From positions 359,541 to 423,540 of the forward strand of contig CAJJDP010000086.1 of the NCBI GenBank assembly GCA_905182995.1: a stretch of DNA of 64,000 nt, read 5' to 3'. Origin of the DNA: Paramecium octaurelia. Its lineage: Eukaryota > Ciliophora > Oligohymenophorea > Peniculida > Parameciidae. The translations under genes and the position numbers were made by a program. The first letter of the stretch is position 1; every line of letters begins with the position of its first letter. Below are positions 14,280 to 26,518 of the stretch, in pieces. The notes beneath the pieces were generated by a model. It did not search any database. It was not told the DNA's origin and was given only the letters and a program-made list of their open reading frames with translations.

Positions 14280-15793
14280 TCATCTTTATAATTGGGTCAT
14301 CAAGTTTGCTTGAGATGGATATGCTGACATGGTCATAGAAAAGGGATAGTTATTAATACTGGGGAAGGTTCCCATCACATTAGGATTAAGAATAGATCTT
14401 TACTGGTAAACTCCACTCTAAATTTGAGGATATTCATTTGATTGCATCATGACATAAGATCGGTATAGTTTAGGATCATAAAAATAGGAACCTAAACTAT
14501 TTTGATTGGATAGGTTGTTTTCTTGAAAGGTGCTTTATTAACTAATATCTGATTTATTTAGATAAAGATGGAGTTGTTCAGGGGAAACAAAAAATATTTA
14601 ATTTTTCTCTTTATTAATTAAACAGGGTTGAAGTGTGCTGATCTCAATTTCTGAGAGTTGACAGTCTTTTATTTCTAAGTTGATTTTATCCTAATTTTTA
14701 GGGATTGGTTGTGATTATCGTAATTCCCTTTTTGGAGGTAAATTAGATTCGACTTTAACTTTTTTAACAATATCTTGGTGTTCTTCTTTGACCATGTCTT
14801 TCTGTTCATTTTCTCGGAGGTTATCACTTTGTTGGATTCTCCACTCTATTTTTTTGATGATGGTGTGTATGAGTTTGATTTCATCGTGATTCAACTCTTC
14901 TGCGGATGGAAAATTCGAATTCTTAGATTCTTCTGATTCGCTTTCTTCTTCATCTTTTTTCCTTCTATAATTAATATAGCCTACCCTGTTTTTTGACTTC
15001 GTTCCTTCCTTAAGAGACAATTGAATCTATTTTTGACACTATTCTCACTTCTTGGTATTTTTAGTTTTTTTGAAATCAAGGCCCACTTCTTCCCATTCTA
15101 GATGGATAATTCTAACAAATTCAAATCTTCATTCAATTGCCAAGGATTTCTTGTAGGTAATATTTACATGAGATTAATACCGATTGATGAAGGGATTGAG
15201 ATGATTGTTCCATCGTTCTCTGCACTATTTACCATTTCTGTGTACATTTGATTAGCTAATTTTGTTTAGAGTGGTGGCAATCTGGCTCCATTTGTTTCCT
15301 TTGTTCTAATTTTGATAGTCATATATTATGGATCTGAGAAGTTCATCTTCAGGAAGGGTCCATGGAGCTTGTTGCAAAGGCAGTTTAAGCATTTGAAGCC
15401 ACTTCTATTTGCATTTGAAGGCGTCTCTTCTTGGCATCATACTGGCAATGGAATTCCAGTCAGCATCGCTCTTCAAATAGAGTTGTATTGATATACTATA
15501 GATTTGATGTCTCTTTTATTGACAGCAGTCCATTTGCCCACCAACCATATGAGCACCTTTTTGTCATCATCTGTCCAGTTCTTTTTCAGCTTGTTTTATT
15601 AAGATTGCAAATTCAACTTGTTATTTTGTTGAATAGTGCAGACTTCTTGATTGTCAGGGAAAGAATCCACTCCAAGGTTGTACAATTCTCTCATATAATT
15701 AAATCTAACATTGGTAATGTCTTTGGCTTTGGCATAAAAGATGAGAAAGTTTTGATGGAAATCATCAACATGGAGGTTATCAGATGATTGCAT
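14280..15793 (-). CDS. Myb-repeat (SANT) DNA-binding protein
   Basis: About 478 aa after introns of 26, 31 and 20 nt. Three or more Myb-like repeats are visible: KKNWTDDDKKVLIWLVGKW, then DWNSIASMMP with KCKQKWLQML, then APWTLPEDELLRS with NKWSQIATTL and QCRERWNNHLNPF, then NPWQLNEDLNLLEL with KKWALISKKL and SVKNRFNCLL. Spaced Trp residues and the CRERWNNHLNP helix match R2R3-type Myb and SNAPc4-like recognition helices. A strongly acidic Lys/Glu linker follows and the C-terminal third is Q/N/S/Y-rich, like an activation region. Predicted nuclear transcription factor or snRNA-gene activator; targets unknown. The start is 73 bp from the divergent phosphodiesterase start. Confidence 0.85.
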
Positions 15794-15866
15794 TTATTTT
15801 TTATATTTTTAAGTTTCCTTATTAATTTAAAAAATATCTAGGTTTCCCCATAAATAATTTAATTAA

Positions 15867-18721
15867 ATGAATTTAACTACGAGATTTGTGGACTCTTTCA
15901 GTCTCACAGATGATTTGCTTACTTAGATAATATCGGATAAGTAGACGATTAGTTTATCTTTGAAACAACTGAGTAAATTGCATCACCTTCAAAAGATGTT
16001 GGAAGAGTTTTAGTTTCTCAATATCGTATACAGCGATTAGAGTAGAGTGAGGTAAATCATACATCTTATTTAAGGAAGATGATGTTAACGCGAACAAAGT
16101 CAAATCTGAATTTGCAATAATAGTTGTGTCATCAAATAGATAAGAAAATTGAAGATTTCATGGTATGAATTCGTCAAATTTCTTAGAACTTTTTCAAGAA
16201 ACTAGACTCCATCATTTTTTACACTATGAATATGCAACTCATGTCTGAAAACTGTTTAGAATTCTTGTAGCAAATTGCAGATTTAATTTTGGGCAGTCCT
16301 GCATTTACAGTTATTTATGAGATTAACAAGAAAGTGAATGGGATGTCGACTCACATAAAGGAATTTGAGAATGCCTATCAAAGATTGTTAAAATTCAAGG
16401 AGAGCACCAACGTGAATGGAAGCGAACTCGACAACCTCTTCGGTACAAATGAATTATATGTGTACAAAAACAAGTATTCATACTTGATTTACGATGTGAA
16501 GGATGTACCATTTAAGGCATTCCCAGATTATAGATTGATATTGGATCAATTTATTTCACTTGCTTACGATTTTCAAAAAGAAATATATGAGTGAGATTTA
16601 TATCTATAACGTTTAGCAAAGAAAATCTAGTGAGCATCATAAGAGGAATCAAGTCAAGGTTCATTAAGAACTCAACCAGGATTTGCTAAGAAATCATTCG
16701 ATCATAAGTTACTGAAGTGCTGTCAAGTCAATGGTATGAGTGTTGTAATTAATATACAGCTGGATTGAAATGCCAGATCAAATATAATACATGAATGATT
16801 TGATCATAGATTAACATGGTTATGTTGTGTTGCCAGTTAAATTAGACAAAAAAATCAAATACTACATTAAGATCGAATCTCCAAACATAGATATGATAAC
16901 GTTCAGTGATTATGTAAGATTATCTAAAAGGAAATCTAGATTCAACAATTATGGTAGAGACTGACATACTAATTGAAGGATTTGAAGAATGAGGAGTTCT
17001 TGAAACAGATGCTTGAGGTGAATTCCCCAAATAAGCTATACATCTAATTAGATGGAGATGGAAACATTAGATATTAGAGTTGCTGTATACCTGATTCTTG
17101 GTATTTCATGTTGATCAAGGGAGGTTCATTGGAAGATCTCTAATTGGAGTAAGTGAACAAGCAGAGTCTCATCCAAAAAATGCAGGAATTGAAGTCTTCA
17201 GTCAAAGGAGCTGTAAGTGTCTGTCAGATTTGTTTCAGTGACAAATCAGTCGATGTTGATCTCTTTGCCAAAAGAAATGAAGAAGATGAGATTACTGACT
17301 ATTACATCGTTTTTAATGCACCAAAAAAGTATCTAACTTTAATTTTATAAAGAAAATTTGAGGATGATCACAGGATGTCTGCTTAAATGTCTAGTGAAAG
17401 CAAATTGCAAGAATTGAGCAAGGCAGCTTTAATCAATATCAAAATGGAGAAGCTATCTAAAGCATGCATAGTAATGAGGGAGTACCTTAAGGTTAATTTA
17501 ACGGATGAGGAGATAATCGATCTATTAAAAGAGAAAGATGTACTAAAGGAAGTGTATAATTAATAATCAATTACTGACGACATCAGATCATCATATGTGA
17601 TGGAATATTACAAGGCTGAATCATCCAAAGTTATGAAAGATCCAGTCTAGAGAAGTCAATAATATATAATTGAGACAGAACTCACAAACATTAAAAGTAT
17701 CTAAGTTATCTAAATTAGAATTCGATCTTTATACTCTAGATGCCAATGACATTTCTAATCTTAGTGATTATTCATTTGACATCACTGTTGTTCAAGATAA
17801 ACATGAATAGTTACGATATACGTGGGCTCTATTTCATTTGTGCAATTTCATAGATCTTTATCAAATCAACAAAGAAGTATTTTATTAGTTCACTGTTATT
17901 GTCCAAGAAAAATATAGTTATCGACAGAACCCATTTCATAACTATGATCATGGATTCACTGTTGCTCATGCTTGCTATTACATCATAAAGAGTAAAAGCA
18001 TGAATCAATACTTTGATAAATTCATTTAATTCACTGCTTTACTATCTGCCTTATGTCATGACATTGATCATACGGGACGTAACAATCATTTCGAGAGTTA
18101 AAAGTTGTCCAAATTAGCATTAAGATATAATGATGAATCTGTACTAGAAAATCATCATGCTTCAGTTATGTTTAAGATTCTACAAAAAGAAAAATATAAT
18201 ATTCTGAGTTCTCTTAGTTAGGATCAATGTTAGATATTTAGAAAATACGCCATTGCCAATATCTTGGGCACGGACATGAAGAAACACTTTGAAATCGTCA
18301 AACTATTGGAACTCAAGTTATCCAAGCTTCCTGATGAACCATTTATACAAAAGGAAGAAGACAAAAAGTTCCTATCCAGTGCTATTGTACATACTTGTGA
18401 TTTGACCATGTAATCTAAAACATTCAAAATGGCATAGAAGTGGTCAAATCGAATCGCCACTGAATTTTCTGATTAGGTTGCTGAAGAGAAACAACTATCG
18501 TTACCTATTACTCAGCATTTCTTACCATTAGGAACTCCAAATTTCAATCAATTATTAGCCAAATAAGAAATTTCATTCATCAAAGTATATTTCATTCATA
18601 TATTATTCAGTTCATCGTTAAACCTGCTTATGATTTAACAGCCTAAGTATTATAGACAGGACTGGAAGTGCCATTAAAAAATTTAGAAGACAATCTTAAG
18701 GAATGGGAAAATTAGAAATGA
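15867..18721 (+). CDS. Class I 3',5'-cyclic nucleotide phosphodiesterase
   Basis: Hydrolyses cAMP and/or cGMP. About 893 aa with seven introns (22-26 nt). The C-terminal third is the catalytic HD domain: HNYDHGFTVAH, then the metal signature LCHDIDHTGRNN (HDxxHxGxxN), then VLENHHASVMF and HTCDLTMQSK with the metal-binding Asp. These are the four metal ligands of class I PDEs. The roughly 550-aa N-terminal part has no domain I can name with certainty; its alternating helix/strand look and position fit GAF-type regulatory modules, which many PDEs carry, but no clear motif is seen. cAMP/cGMP control ciliary beating in Paramecium, a plausible context. The start is the first ATG of the conserved frame. 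Confidence 0.9.
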
Positions 18722-18941
18722 TAAAATTTATCAGTTGTTGTAGTAACGATAATATTATGTATCCTTTATAATAATATGTTTATATTTTAATGCAATTAAC
18801 TACAATAGATCATATCAAGACAATATAATATTAATAACAATTGGATAATAGAGAATATTAATTATTATATAATATCAAGCAACAACAAATTTAGTTTCAG
18901 AATTGAATTAATCATAAACTAGATATAAGGTCTTTGCCATT

Positions 18942-19732
18942 ATGTTAAATTTGGAGCAAGCGCAATCCCATTATCCTTTATTCTTTTGTAATCTAATTAA
19001 CCCTAATATTCTACATAACAATAAACATAATAGTTGGGAGGAAATCTTCAAACTATTTATCACGCCTGTTTTGCCAGTATGATAATTGAAAAAAATAATA
19101 ATCATTGACATTTTAATTAGGTTACTCTAATTGAGATTAAAGAGAATTCATCAATAGTAATCGAAAAATTGTGTTAATTAAATTGAGTGAATAACAATTA
19201 TGATTCTAATCAATTTAATAAATGGAGAGCTACAATATTGCCTTAGCAAAAGATACAAAGATTACTCAGTTTAAGAATTAATTTTCTCTACTTATAAAAT
19301 TAGTACTAATAAATTTGAGTTAATGGATCTTTCATTATGGAGATAACAATAACTTGCAAAACCTTTAGCTAAAGGATTTTATTTGGTGTGGATTATAGTG
19401 AGTGTATTTAAAAAGGAAGTTAAATTGAGCTTTTGAACTAGTAAAAAGAATATATATCATTTAAGACAATCAAGTAACCAAATTAATGAAAACGAAACAG
19501 CTGGATTCAACACTAGTGCATCTATAATATTCTATTTTAGGAGTTCTTTTGTGATGTTATCAAAGTTGCTGCTCAGATTATTAGCCAAATCAAAAGAAAA
19601 AAGAGTGTTGAAAACCAAAAAATAGATAAAGATTTTGTAAACAAAAGCCAACTAGTGCAGGAAAGGTTTCAATCTATAATAATATTGATTTCGGGTATAA
19701 AAGTGTTAATTCAAATCCAATAGAAAATATGA
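18942..19732 (+). pseudogene. Possible gene remnant with in-frame TGA
   Basis: A first short frame (start MLNLEQAQSHYPLFF) reaches TGA at 19080. From 19121 one frame runs to 19732 and is broken by TGA at 19184, 19316 and 19487. Its last block (QIISQIKRKKSVENQKIDKD) is coding-like. In this AT-rich sequence about this many TGA are expected by chance, so the case for coding rests on composition alone. It could be a decayed gene, a multi-intron gene I cannot splice, or non-coding DNA. Confidence 0.25.
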
Positions 19733-19777
19733 TAATCAAACTTAACAATAGAATGATTGAAATATTATTTTATATAA

Positions 19778-22700
19778 ATGGATAAGAAATGGAAAATTAT
19801 ATTATCTACTTTAACCTGTTGCACAGTCTCGTTCCTAGTATTGGCCATTATTATTCCTTTCGTTCTACTTAGTGTAATTAAGAGTTAAGCCCAAGATGAA
19901 GCAATTATGTCATCAAGCAATTACGCACTATGGGTATATACAATAAAATACTTCATTTTCTTAGGGATAGATACCAGGAGATACCTAAACTTATTTAACG
20001 AGGGATTTCACTTTCTTCTAATTTACAAATCCATATGACGTAATGTTTAGAGGGAAAAAACCTATTTTGGTTGAGAAAGGTCCGTATACCTATTAGGAGA
20101 AGTAAAATTTCACGGATTACGCATTCAACGATGACAAGAGCATAGTGACGTTCCGTGCTTGGATTCAGACGGTGGGGGAAAAATAGAATGATAAAATAAC
20201 ATTTGCTAATTTTGTTGCTTTAGGCGCATGGCATTAGCTTCAAAATACAGAACCAGCAATGATGGCCTTATAAGTGTTCAGTTCGTTTTATTTTGAATTG
20301 AAAAAATTCTTTTACCCAACCATGATTGCTTAGGCGGTTATATCTAGTTTTTTGAATGAGGATACAGCGAAGAGGACGGTGTTGCTTGGTTTATCAGAAG
20401 AGAAATAAAATCTAATTTGGTTTGATTAGGAGTTTGGAATGGCCAATAATACCGCATTCGTGAACTGGGTGTAAGTTGCTAAGAAATACACTGATGATTC
20501 ATTCCTAAGAAACTACTTTTAATTATCTTAATCATAGATGAATAGTATTAAGAGATAATTGGCCCCACTGATTCAAGGTGCAGAAGGAAGCATTAAATAG
20601 CTATTCTGCAAGAAATCTCCAACCGAAGAGTGCTTCGACGCTTATTTATGTGCAAAGTAATGGGCTACTCAAAGTATCACAAATGATCCAGATGCTGGCA
20701 CAACTCCAGTTCCTAGTGTTATCACCGGTAATACTACCAGTCACGGTTACCCTGAGCTCAGTTATTTCTATACAGGTATTATTGAGGACTATTATAGAAT
20801 ACTTTTTAAAAGTTATAGAACCAACAAATGAAAAATATAAAAATCTAAAGTTTTCTACTGAGTGGGCTTTGGAATTACTTAGGAATTATGAGAATTACTC
20901 AGTTGAAGATCCAAAATACTATACAGATCCTCATTTATTATTACATATTGGAAACTTGAGATTCCTATATGAAGAGGGAAATCAATATGATAAAACTAAA
21001 AAGGAGGATCATTTAACTAAAATACAAAACAGATTCAAACTTGAATCAATCTATCATTCAAGAGTGTTTTATGAGTATATAAAGTATATGGAAGAGGAAT
21101 TTGGAGTGTAGAAGTCAATCAATGGTACTAAAGGTATAGCTGGATTGGGGACAATTGTATCACAGGCTCTTTATGGAGAGATGGCAAATTTGAATGATAA
21201 TTTATTTGATTACGTGATGTCAGATTTGTTGATTAAGAGGGTCACAAAATGTGAATAGGTGTTGGAAAAACTGGATAAAATTAATGATGCTTAGAAAGAG
21301 AAATTTTGTGGTTTGGATGAATACAAGAATTGGAATTCAAAGTCAATTAATCGATTGCTATACATATGTGAACATTAGGAAAGTGCTTATTGGGGACAAC
21401 TGTAAACCTTAACAGGAATGACTAATATATAGTTGATACAATTATGTGACGAAGAAGAGGAAGGATTTGGTAAAGAATTGAAGTTTGCAAACAATAAGAT
21501 GAAGACGAAGTATGATTGCAAATTGGAAAGATGCACGAAGTTCGAGATTGGAGTCAAGCAATGGGCTTTTTCGATGATTTCAGAGAATCCCATAGATGAA
21601 TTGTATAAAGCTAGTAAAACTATGGGGGACATATATCCAATATTTAAGAGATTTGAATATACTTGGTTTTAAGCAGAATTCAAAGACATTTTTACGGATA
21701 AGAAATTAGATTATGATTTCGCAAGATATTTATTATCGTTTGAGTGTTTATACAATGGGTAAATGATTAGCAACGCTTTTATTCATTTTGTGAATGATGA
21801 TAAGAAATCGTTTTAGAAAATTCTACCTTTTGATGATTACAACATATTGCATTATTTAAGATATGTTATGATTGAATTGGGATTGGAAGGATTTGCTGAT
21901 ACAAGAACAGTTGATGAAATTCTGTTTGGATATTGGCCATCACTCACAGTTGCAATTAAAGAAATGAACCCTGCAATGGGTGGTGATCCATCGACTCCAA
22001 TTACTGGATTAAATTTGAATTTGCCAAGTGAATTAAGTTAATTATAGAGTGTGTATACTGGGAAGAAGGATATTTCAAAAGTAAGGAAGTACGCTTAGAT
22101 TGAAGGACTGGATTACTTGAATGTTAAAGTCCCTTTCTTTGATGGCAATTAAACAACCTTTAGATAATTCAATCCATGGAACATTGAAGTGTCATGTGAG
22201 TTAGGTACAGATGCATTCTCATACGAGCCTTAATTGCCAGCAAATGGTCACATTGGAACTATTATTACTGATATTGTGAAGAATATTTACTTGGATTACA
22301 ACGAAACAATGGATTTTCATGGTCTAAAAGCCTACAGGTTCAGAAATAATAAACATACATTTGATAAAAATCCGGAATATCATAATTACAAATGGGATGG
22401 ACTCGAAAACATGACTACCATTTAAAATGCACCAATCATGAATAGTCCTACTCACTTTTATAATGGAGATATTAAATTACAGGAGATGATTGAAGTGTAC
22501 AAACATGATAATTTGACTGACAGATAGTGGGCAAGTGATTGGGACGATTCATATGTGATTTATGAACCATTTACTGGAGTGGCTTTATCGGCTATGTTAA
22601 ATCTAATGGTAAGTGTAGAGTACAAGCAGGATGTATTGTTCCCTTGTGACAATTATGCTGTTTTGCCAGTTATGTCGTTAATGAGAGGAGCCAATTGGAC

Positions 22701-22956
22701 CAGCGAATAAATTGATGAAACCTTTGGCGAACTTAAATCTGGTTTGAAGTTGAGATGGACTTTGGCTATCATATTTTATGTTGTTGCATTCCTATTTCTG
22801 GTCTCTTCAATAACAGTGTTTTACTACAAGTATTGGGTACAAAAGAAGATAAGAGTTCAAGAAGAAGACGGGTCCTATCAAAACTTAAGTTCTATTGGAA
22901 ATCAGGAAGGCTAGATTAATAGATCTGAACATCAAGAACGACAAAGGAATGGCTGA
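19778..22956 (+). CDS. CD36/LIMP-2 family scavenger receptor-like protein, enlarged
   Basis: About 1,041 aa after two introns (31 nt near 19937 and 22 nt near 20781). The architecture is a short cytosolic N-tail, a transmembrane helix (residues about 8-30, VSFLVLAIIIPFVLL), a very large lumenal/extracellular part, a second helix near the C-terminus (AIIFYVVAFLFLVSS) and a short polar tail. Family motifs near the start of the ectodomain: FTNPYDVMFRGKKPILVEKG followed by PYTY. CD36-family proteins are normally about 470-520 aa with the same two-helix hairpin topology and transport lipids or sort cargo. This one is about twice as long, with the extra length in the ectodomain. No signs of frame damage. 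Confidence 0.85.
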
Positions 22957-22988
22957 TTTAAAAATTATTATATTGAATATACACTTAA

Positions 22989-24296
22989 TCAATTATCATC
23001 ATCGGAACTGGAACTGCTAGATGAGCTACTTGAACTACTAGATGATGAACTACCAGTGGATTCATCGGAACTCAATGGATTGGCTAGTCTCAGCACTCTT
23101 AATTGGTTCTTATCGATTTCATCTAATTTAAGTGCTCTTTCATACAAATCAGACCTCTATTCCTAGAACACCTGTAATAAACGCTTACTAAACTTGGGTC
23201 TCTCATCTCTCACCGATCTACATTACATTTCTAATTATCATTACCTCCAGGTTTTATCAAAATTGTTAATTGACATAAAATTTTGAGTTATAGCTATAGT
23301 ATTATCTAGATTCAAGACAGCATGCCACCATCCACCAGGCACAAATATAGTATCCCCAGGACCTTATATACCCATAATAATTTTTAAATTATCTGCTCCT
23401 TCCTACTCTATCAACTTAGGCAATGCACTCATAAAGTAATCGATCGATTCATCTAAGTCCACAGGATCTATCAATCTTTTGGCTGCCAACCCTTTTGCTT
23501 TCACTACGCATTTAGGAATATCAGGTGGAAAAAGAACCCAAAGCTTGTGGCCTTGCAATGATGTATTCCATGCACTTGTCATCAAAGGATCAATATGCAC
23601 TGTTGTACCCGATCGTTATGGACTGTGTGCTATTAACATTAACATAAACTACCCTACTAAGAACCATCGATAGGGAGGACGATGCTTTTCTCCTACCAGA
23701 GCTAGAAGATCTTCTGAAAAATACTTGTGTAACTTGAATCGACCTATCATGTCAGCTCCACCATCTTTCATGTCTTCCAATGAACTAGATGTTACTTCCA
23801 GTAAACATACCTCTCAAACAAGTAAAGTGGAGAATCATCTTTATTATATACGAGGTACTCAAGGAAATTCTTGAATGGCATCCTCAACTTCTTGCCTTTA
23901 TCATCCTCACCCACCTTGAACGAGGTTTCCTTATATAACTGATACAACTTCTCGAATGTCCAATATTTCTCAACATTCCAATCGTCAACTGTGTTCGCAA
24001 TTATACACGGAATATCAGGAATCTCAAATTAATTCACAAATTACTCACATGTGAGTGATCTTCCATCAACCCTCTTGATTGTAAAATACCTACAATCACT
24101 TTACTATATACTTTTCATATTATTTTCTTAAATCCTTCATGCTCTTTTCATAATGATTTCTTTTTGTCCACTCCTTCAACCTCAAATGACCTCGATCCTT
24201 CAGCTTAATCTCCTCAATCTACTCCTACACCTTCCAACTCATTTCCTTCTCATGAAACCTCTGAGATTATAATTTGAGCTTTTTCGCTACCTCCAT
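22989..24296 (-). CDS. JMJD6: JmjC-domain oxygenase, JMJD6-type
   Basis: Fe(II)/2-oxoglutarate-dependent lysyl hydroxylase (proposed arginine demethylase) acting on nuclear and splicing proteins. About 400 aa, equal to human JMJD6, with four introns of 22, 26, 30 and 27 nt. Motifs in order: [34 protein letters not shown], the iron ligands in [12 protein letters not shown] (HxD) and later the distal His in [14 protein letters not shown], then AITQNFMS. The 2-OG-binding Lys/Thr context is conserved. The C-terminus is a run of about 15 serines followed by DDDN, and animal JMJD6 also has a poly-Ser tail. The gene converges on the CD36-like gene 33 bp away. Confidence 0.93.
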
Positions 24297-24562
24297 ACTT
24301 TATTTTTATTTATAATTAATGCAATCATTCCTTTTCTTAACTATACTTTTTTTGAATCATTCATTAAAATTTATAAACCAAAAATTAAATCAACTTTAAA
24401 CCACAGGTTCACAAATATTAAGAACCTTCCAAGCAGAAACACGAATTAATATTAATCCATTTAAACTAGATACTACTTTGTTTAAAACAACACTCTCATT
24501 TTAATATTATAAACTTATATATTTAACAATAAGAATCATTTAACTATATTAAGATATGATCT

Positions 24563-25133
24563 TCAATAGATTTTCTAATTTATATAGCTTTACTTTTCAA
24601 TTAAGATTATTAAAAATCTGATCAAAAAATAACTAATAAGAATTGAGGTGACATGGCTTTTTTCATTAATTATGAATCTCCAACTCTTAGTTTTGAACAA
24701 CTTGCTACATTTCAATTATAATGGAGATTCCTTAGCCTTCATCTATGATAATATACTATTTATAATTAATTGTAATTTGTCATATAATTCTGAAGTAATA
24801 TTATTTTTAATTCTCCACTCTTAATCAACTCTACGTAACCATTTCATGTGTCCTTTTGATTTCCTTCATAAGAACACGCTAATCCCTTGTTCCATTCGAT
24901 GTAAATGTTGTTGATAGTCATTTAAATCAGACTCCGTGTTCTCTAAATCCTGTATTCATTAATTAACTTTATTAAAATAGTTATAACACTGCTTATTTGA
25001 TTATAATATTAGCTTATTATCTACGATGATTAGGAAAAACGTGAGGTAGTGGTTTCAACTTTTCAAGTAACGCTGGCTCTCTTTTGATTATAATATATTC
25101 ATAAAACATCTCAAAGAAATTAGAAAATTTCAT
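24563..25133 (-). pseudogene. Possible small gene with in-frame TGA
   Basis: Reads from an ATG at 25133 (MKFSNFFEMFYEYIIIKRE, then PALLEKLKPLPHVF). A 25-nt intron leads to a Q/H-rich segment and TGA at 24866-24868. The same frame then stays open and coding-like (HMKWLRRVDQEWRIKNN) to TGA at 24563. Either the protein ends at the first TGA (about 80 aa), or a 45-nt in-frame intron removes it, or the gene is decaying. No homology recognised. Confidence 0.35.
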
Positions 25134-25382
25134 ATTGGGTGTGATGTCATTGTGGTTCCAACAAAATCTTGTTTAATTAATAAAAAGGAATTCTTTATTA
25201 TTATATTGAATTTTTAAATAAATATACAATAGATTCTTGTTATTTACAATAAGTATTGCTTGAAAAGAATTAAAAAAAATAATCAGTCATAAAATCTTTT
25301 TGAATCATAAAATACAAATTAGAACATTTATTTATGAAGTGAAGATGAATAATAATAATCAGTTGAGTATAATTTAGTCATT

Positions 25383-25620
25383 TCAAATGTCTTCTGGTAT
25401 TTCACCCAATCTGCACTTATGCTCGGGAGAACAAGTTTCTATTTCAATATAACTAAGTCATACTTGATAACATCTCCAGGTTAACTACCATGTGTTTCTT
25501 CTCCAGGCTTTTGAAGGCAATCATTCCTAAATTGGTTTGATCATCAGAATCTAATTTTTAAGTGTAATCGTCAAAGCCTGTCCCTTTCCTCGTAAACTTT
25601 TTAGATGCAGCACAACCCAT
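25383..25620 (-). CDS. Small putative N-acylated protein (70 aa)
   Basis: Frame from ATG at 25620 to TGA at 25383 with one 25-nt intron; 70 aa. The N-terminus MGCAASKKFTRKG is a textbook dual acylation signal: Gly2 for N-myristoylation with Ser at position 6, Cys3 for palmitoylation, and following basic residues for membrane binding. The rest is polar (DDYTQKLDSDDQTNLGM) without a named domain. Likely attached to the cytosolic face of the plasma or ciliary membrane; function unknown. It is very short, so confidence comes mostly from the signal and the clean intron. Confidence 0.6.
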
Positions 25621-25702
25621 TTATTATATTGCTTATATAAATATATATATGAAAATAAGATTTTTTGCTGCGATTAAATATCTTCATAAAAAGGGACATA
25701 CG

Positions 25703-26364
25703 TCATTTTAATTGTGTACTATTAGCTTTAATTGTTTGGATAATTGATTATTATATTTTTTATTCAAACTCAGCACTCCCTTCATTATGACATGCTCCTA
25801 AAATATAAATAAATTTATACATTATTTTGATCCTCGAATTCCAATAGTTTGTTGGAATCGGAAAAAATTCGAATCCCCCTTGTTCAACTATTTCAAAATC
25901 TCAAACCTAAAAGTAAACGCTTATTTAGTCTCAATCAGACATGGAAATAGATGAGAGATTTCAATTCCTAATCCCTACACAGTGAAATATTTATATTCTT
26001 ACACTATAGAATTAATAATTTATCAATGATAATTTCGTTAAAGCCTAGATAAATTCCTTTTAGATGTGTATTGCCAATATATGAACATCGCAGTAAGCAT
26101 ACCGCAACTTTGATCGTCATTATATTATTTTTTGGAAATTCAAACTTCAGTCTGAATTTGATAAAAACTAAAGTATTCTTTGCACAATTCGATTAAAATC
26201 AGGATATTCGACTCTCTCAAATAGAAATTATGATAATCTTCTTTGAATATTTCTAGACAGTAAAAACATTTTTGTAACATACTGTCTAATTCAATTCTAA
26301 AATCTTATGAGTGACTTATATAAATCATAAAATAATTATAAAATGCATCACGAAATAATTTCAT
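25703..26364 (-). CDS. Hypothetical protein, intron boundaries uncertain
   Basis: Starts MKLFRDAFYNYFMIYISHS and continues through a convincing helical segment (YHNFYLRESNILILIELC). The best C-terminal frame reads ISHLFPYFEIVEQGGFEFF, then PIPTNYWNS and an acidic Q-rich end. Joining these blocks needs introns of about 38, 28 and 41 nt, giving about 184 aa. Two of these are longer than introns in conserved neighbours, so the middle exon may be wrong. No homology recognised. Confidence 0.45.
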
Positions 26365-26518
26365 TCAGAACAATAGAGAAAAACAACAAAAACAAAAATT
26401 TTGATTTTGAGAATAAATTTTTTGTAATGGTATTTTCGCATATTTATCAAGAATATAATAAGATATATTTAATAGATGTATTATTATTATTAAAATTAAA
26501 GAAATAATTAGAATATTA

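Noticed and set aside
24866-24868. Selenocysteine or readthrough at in-frame TGA codons
   Set aside because: No homologous selenoprotein or SECIS-like hairpin was recognised; decay or splicing is simpler, and chance TGA frequency is high.
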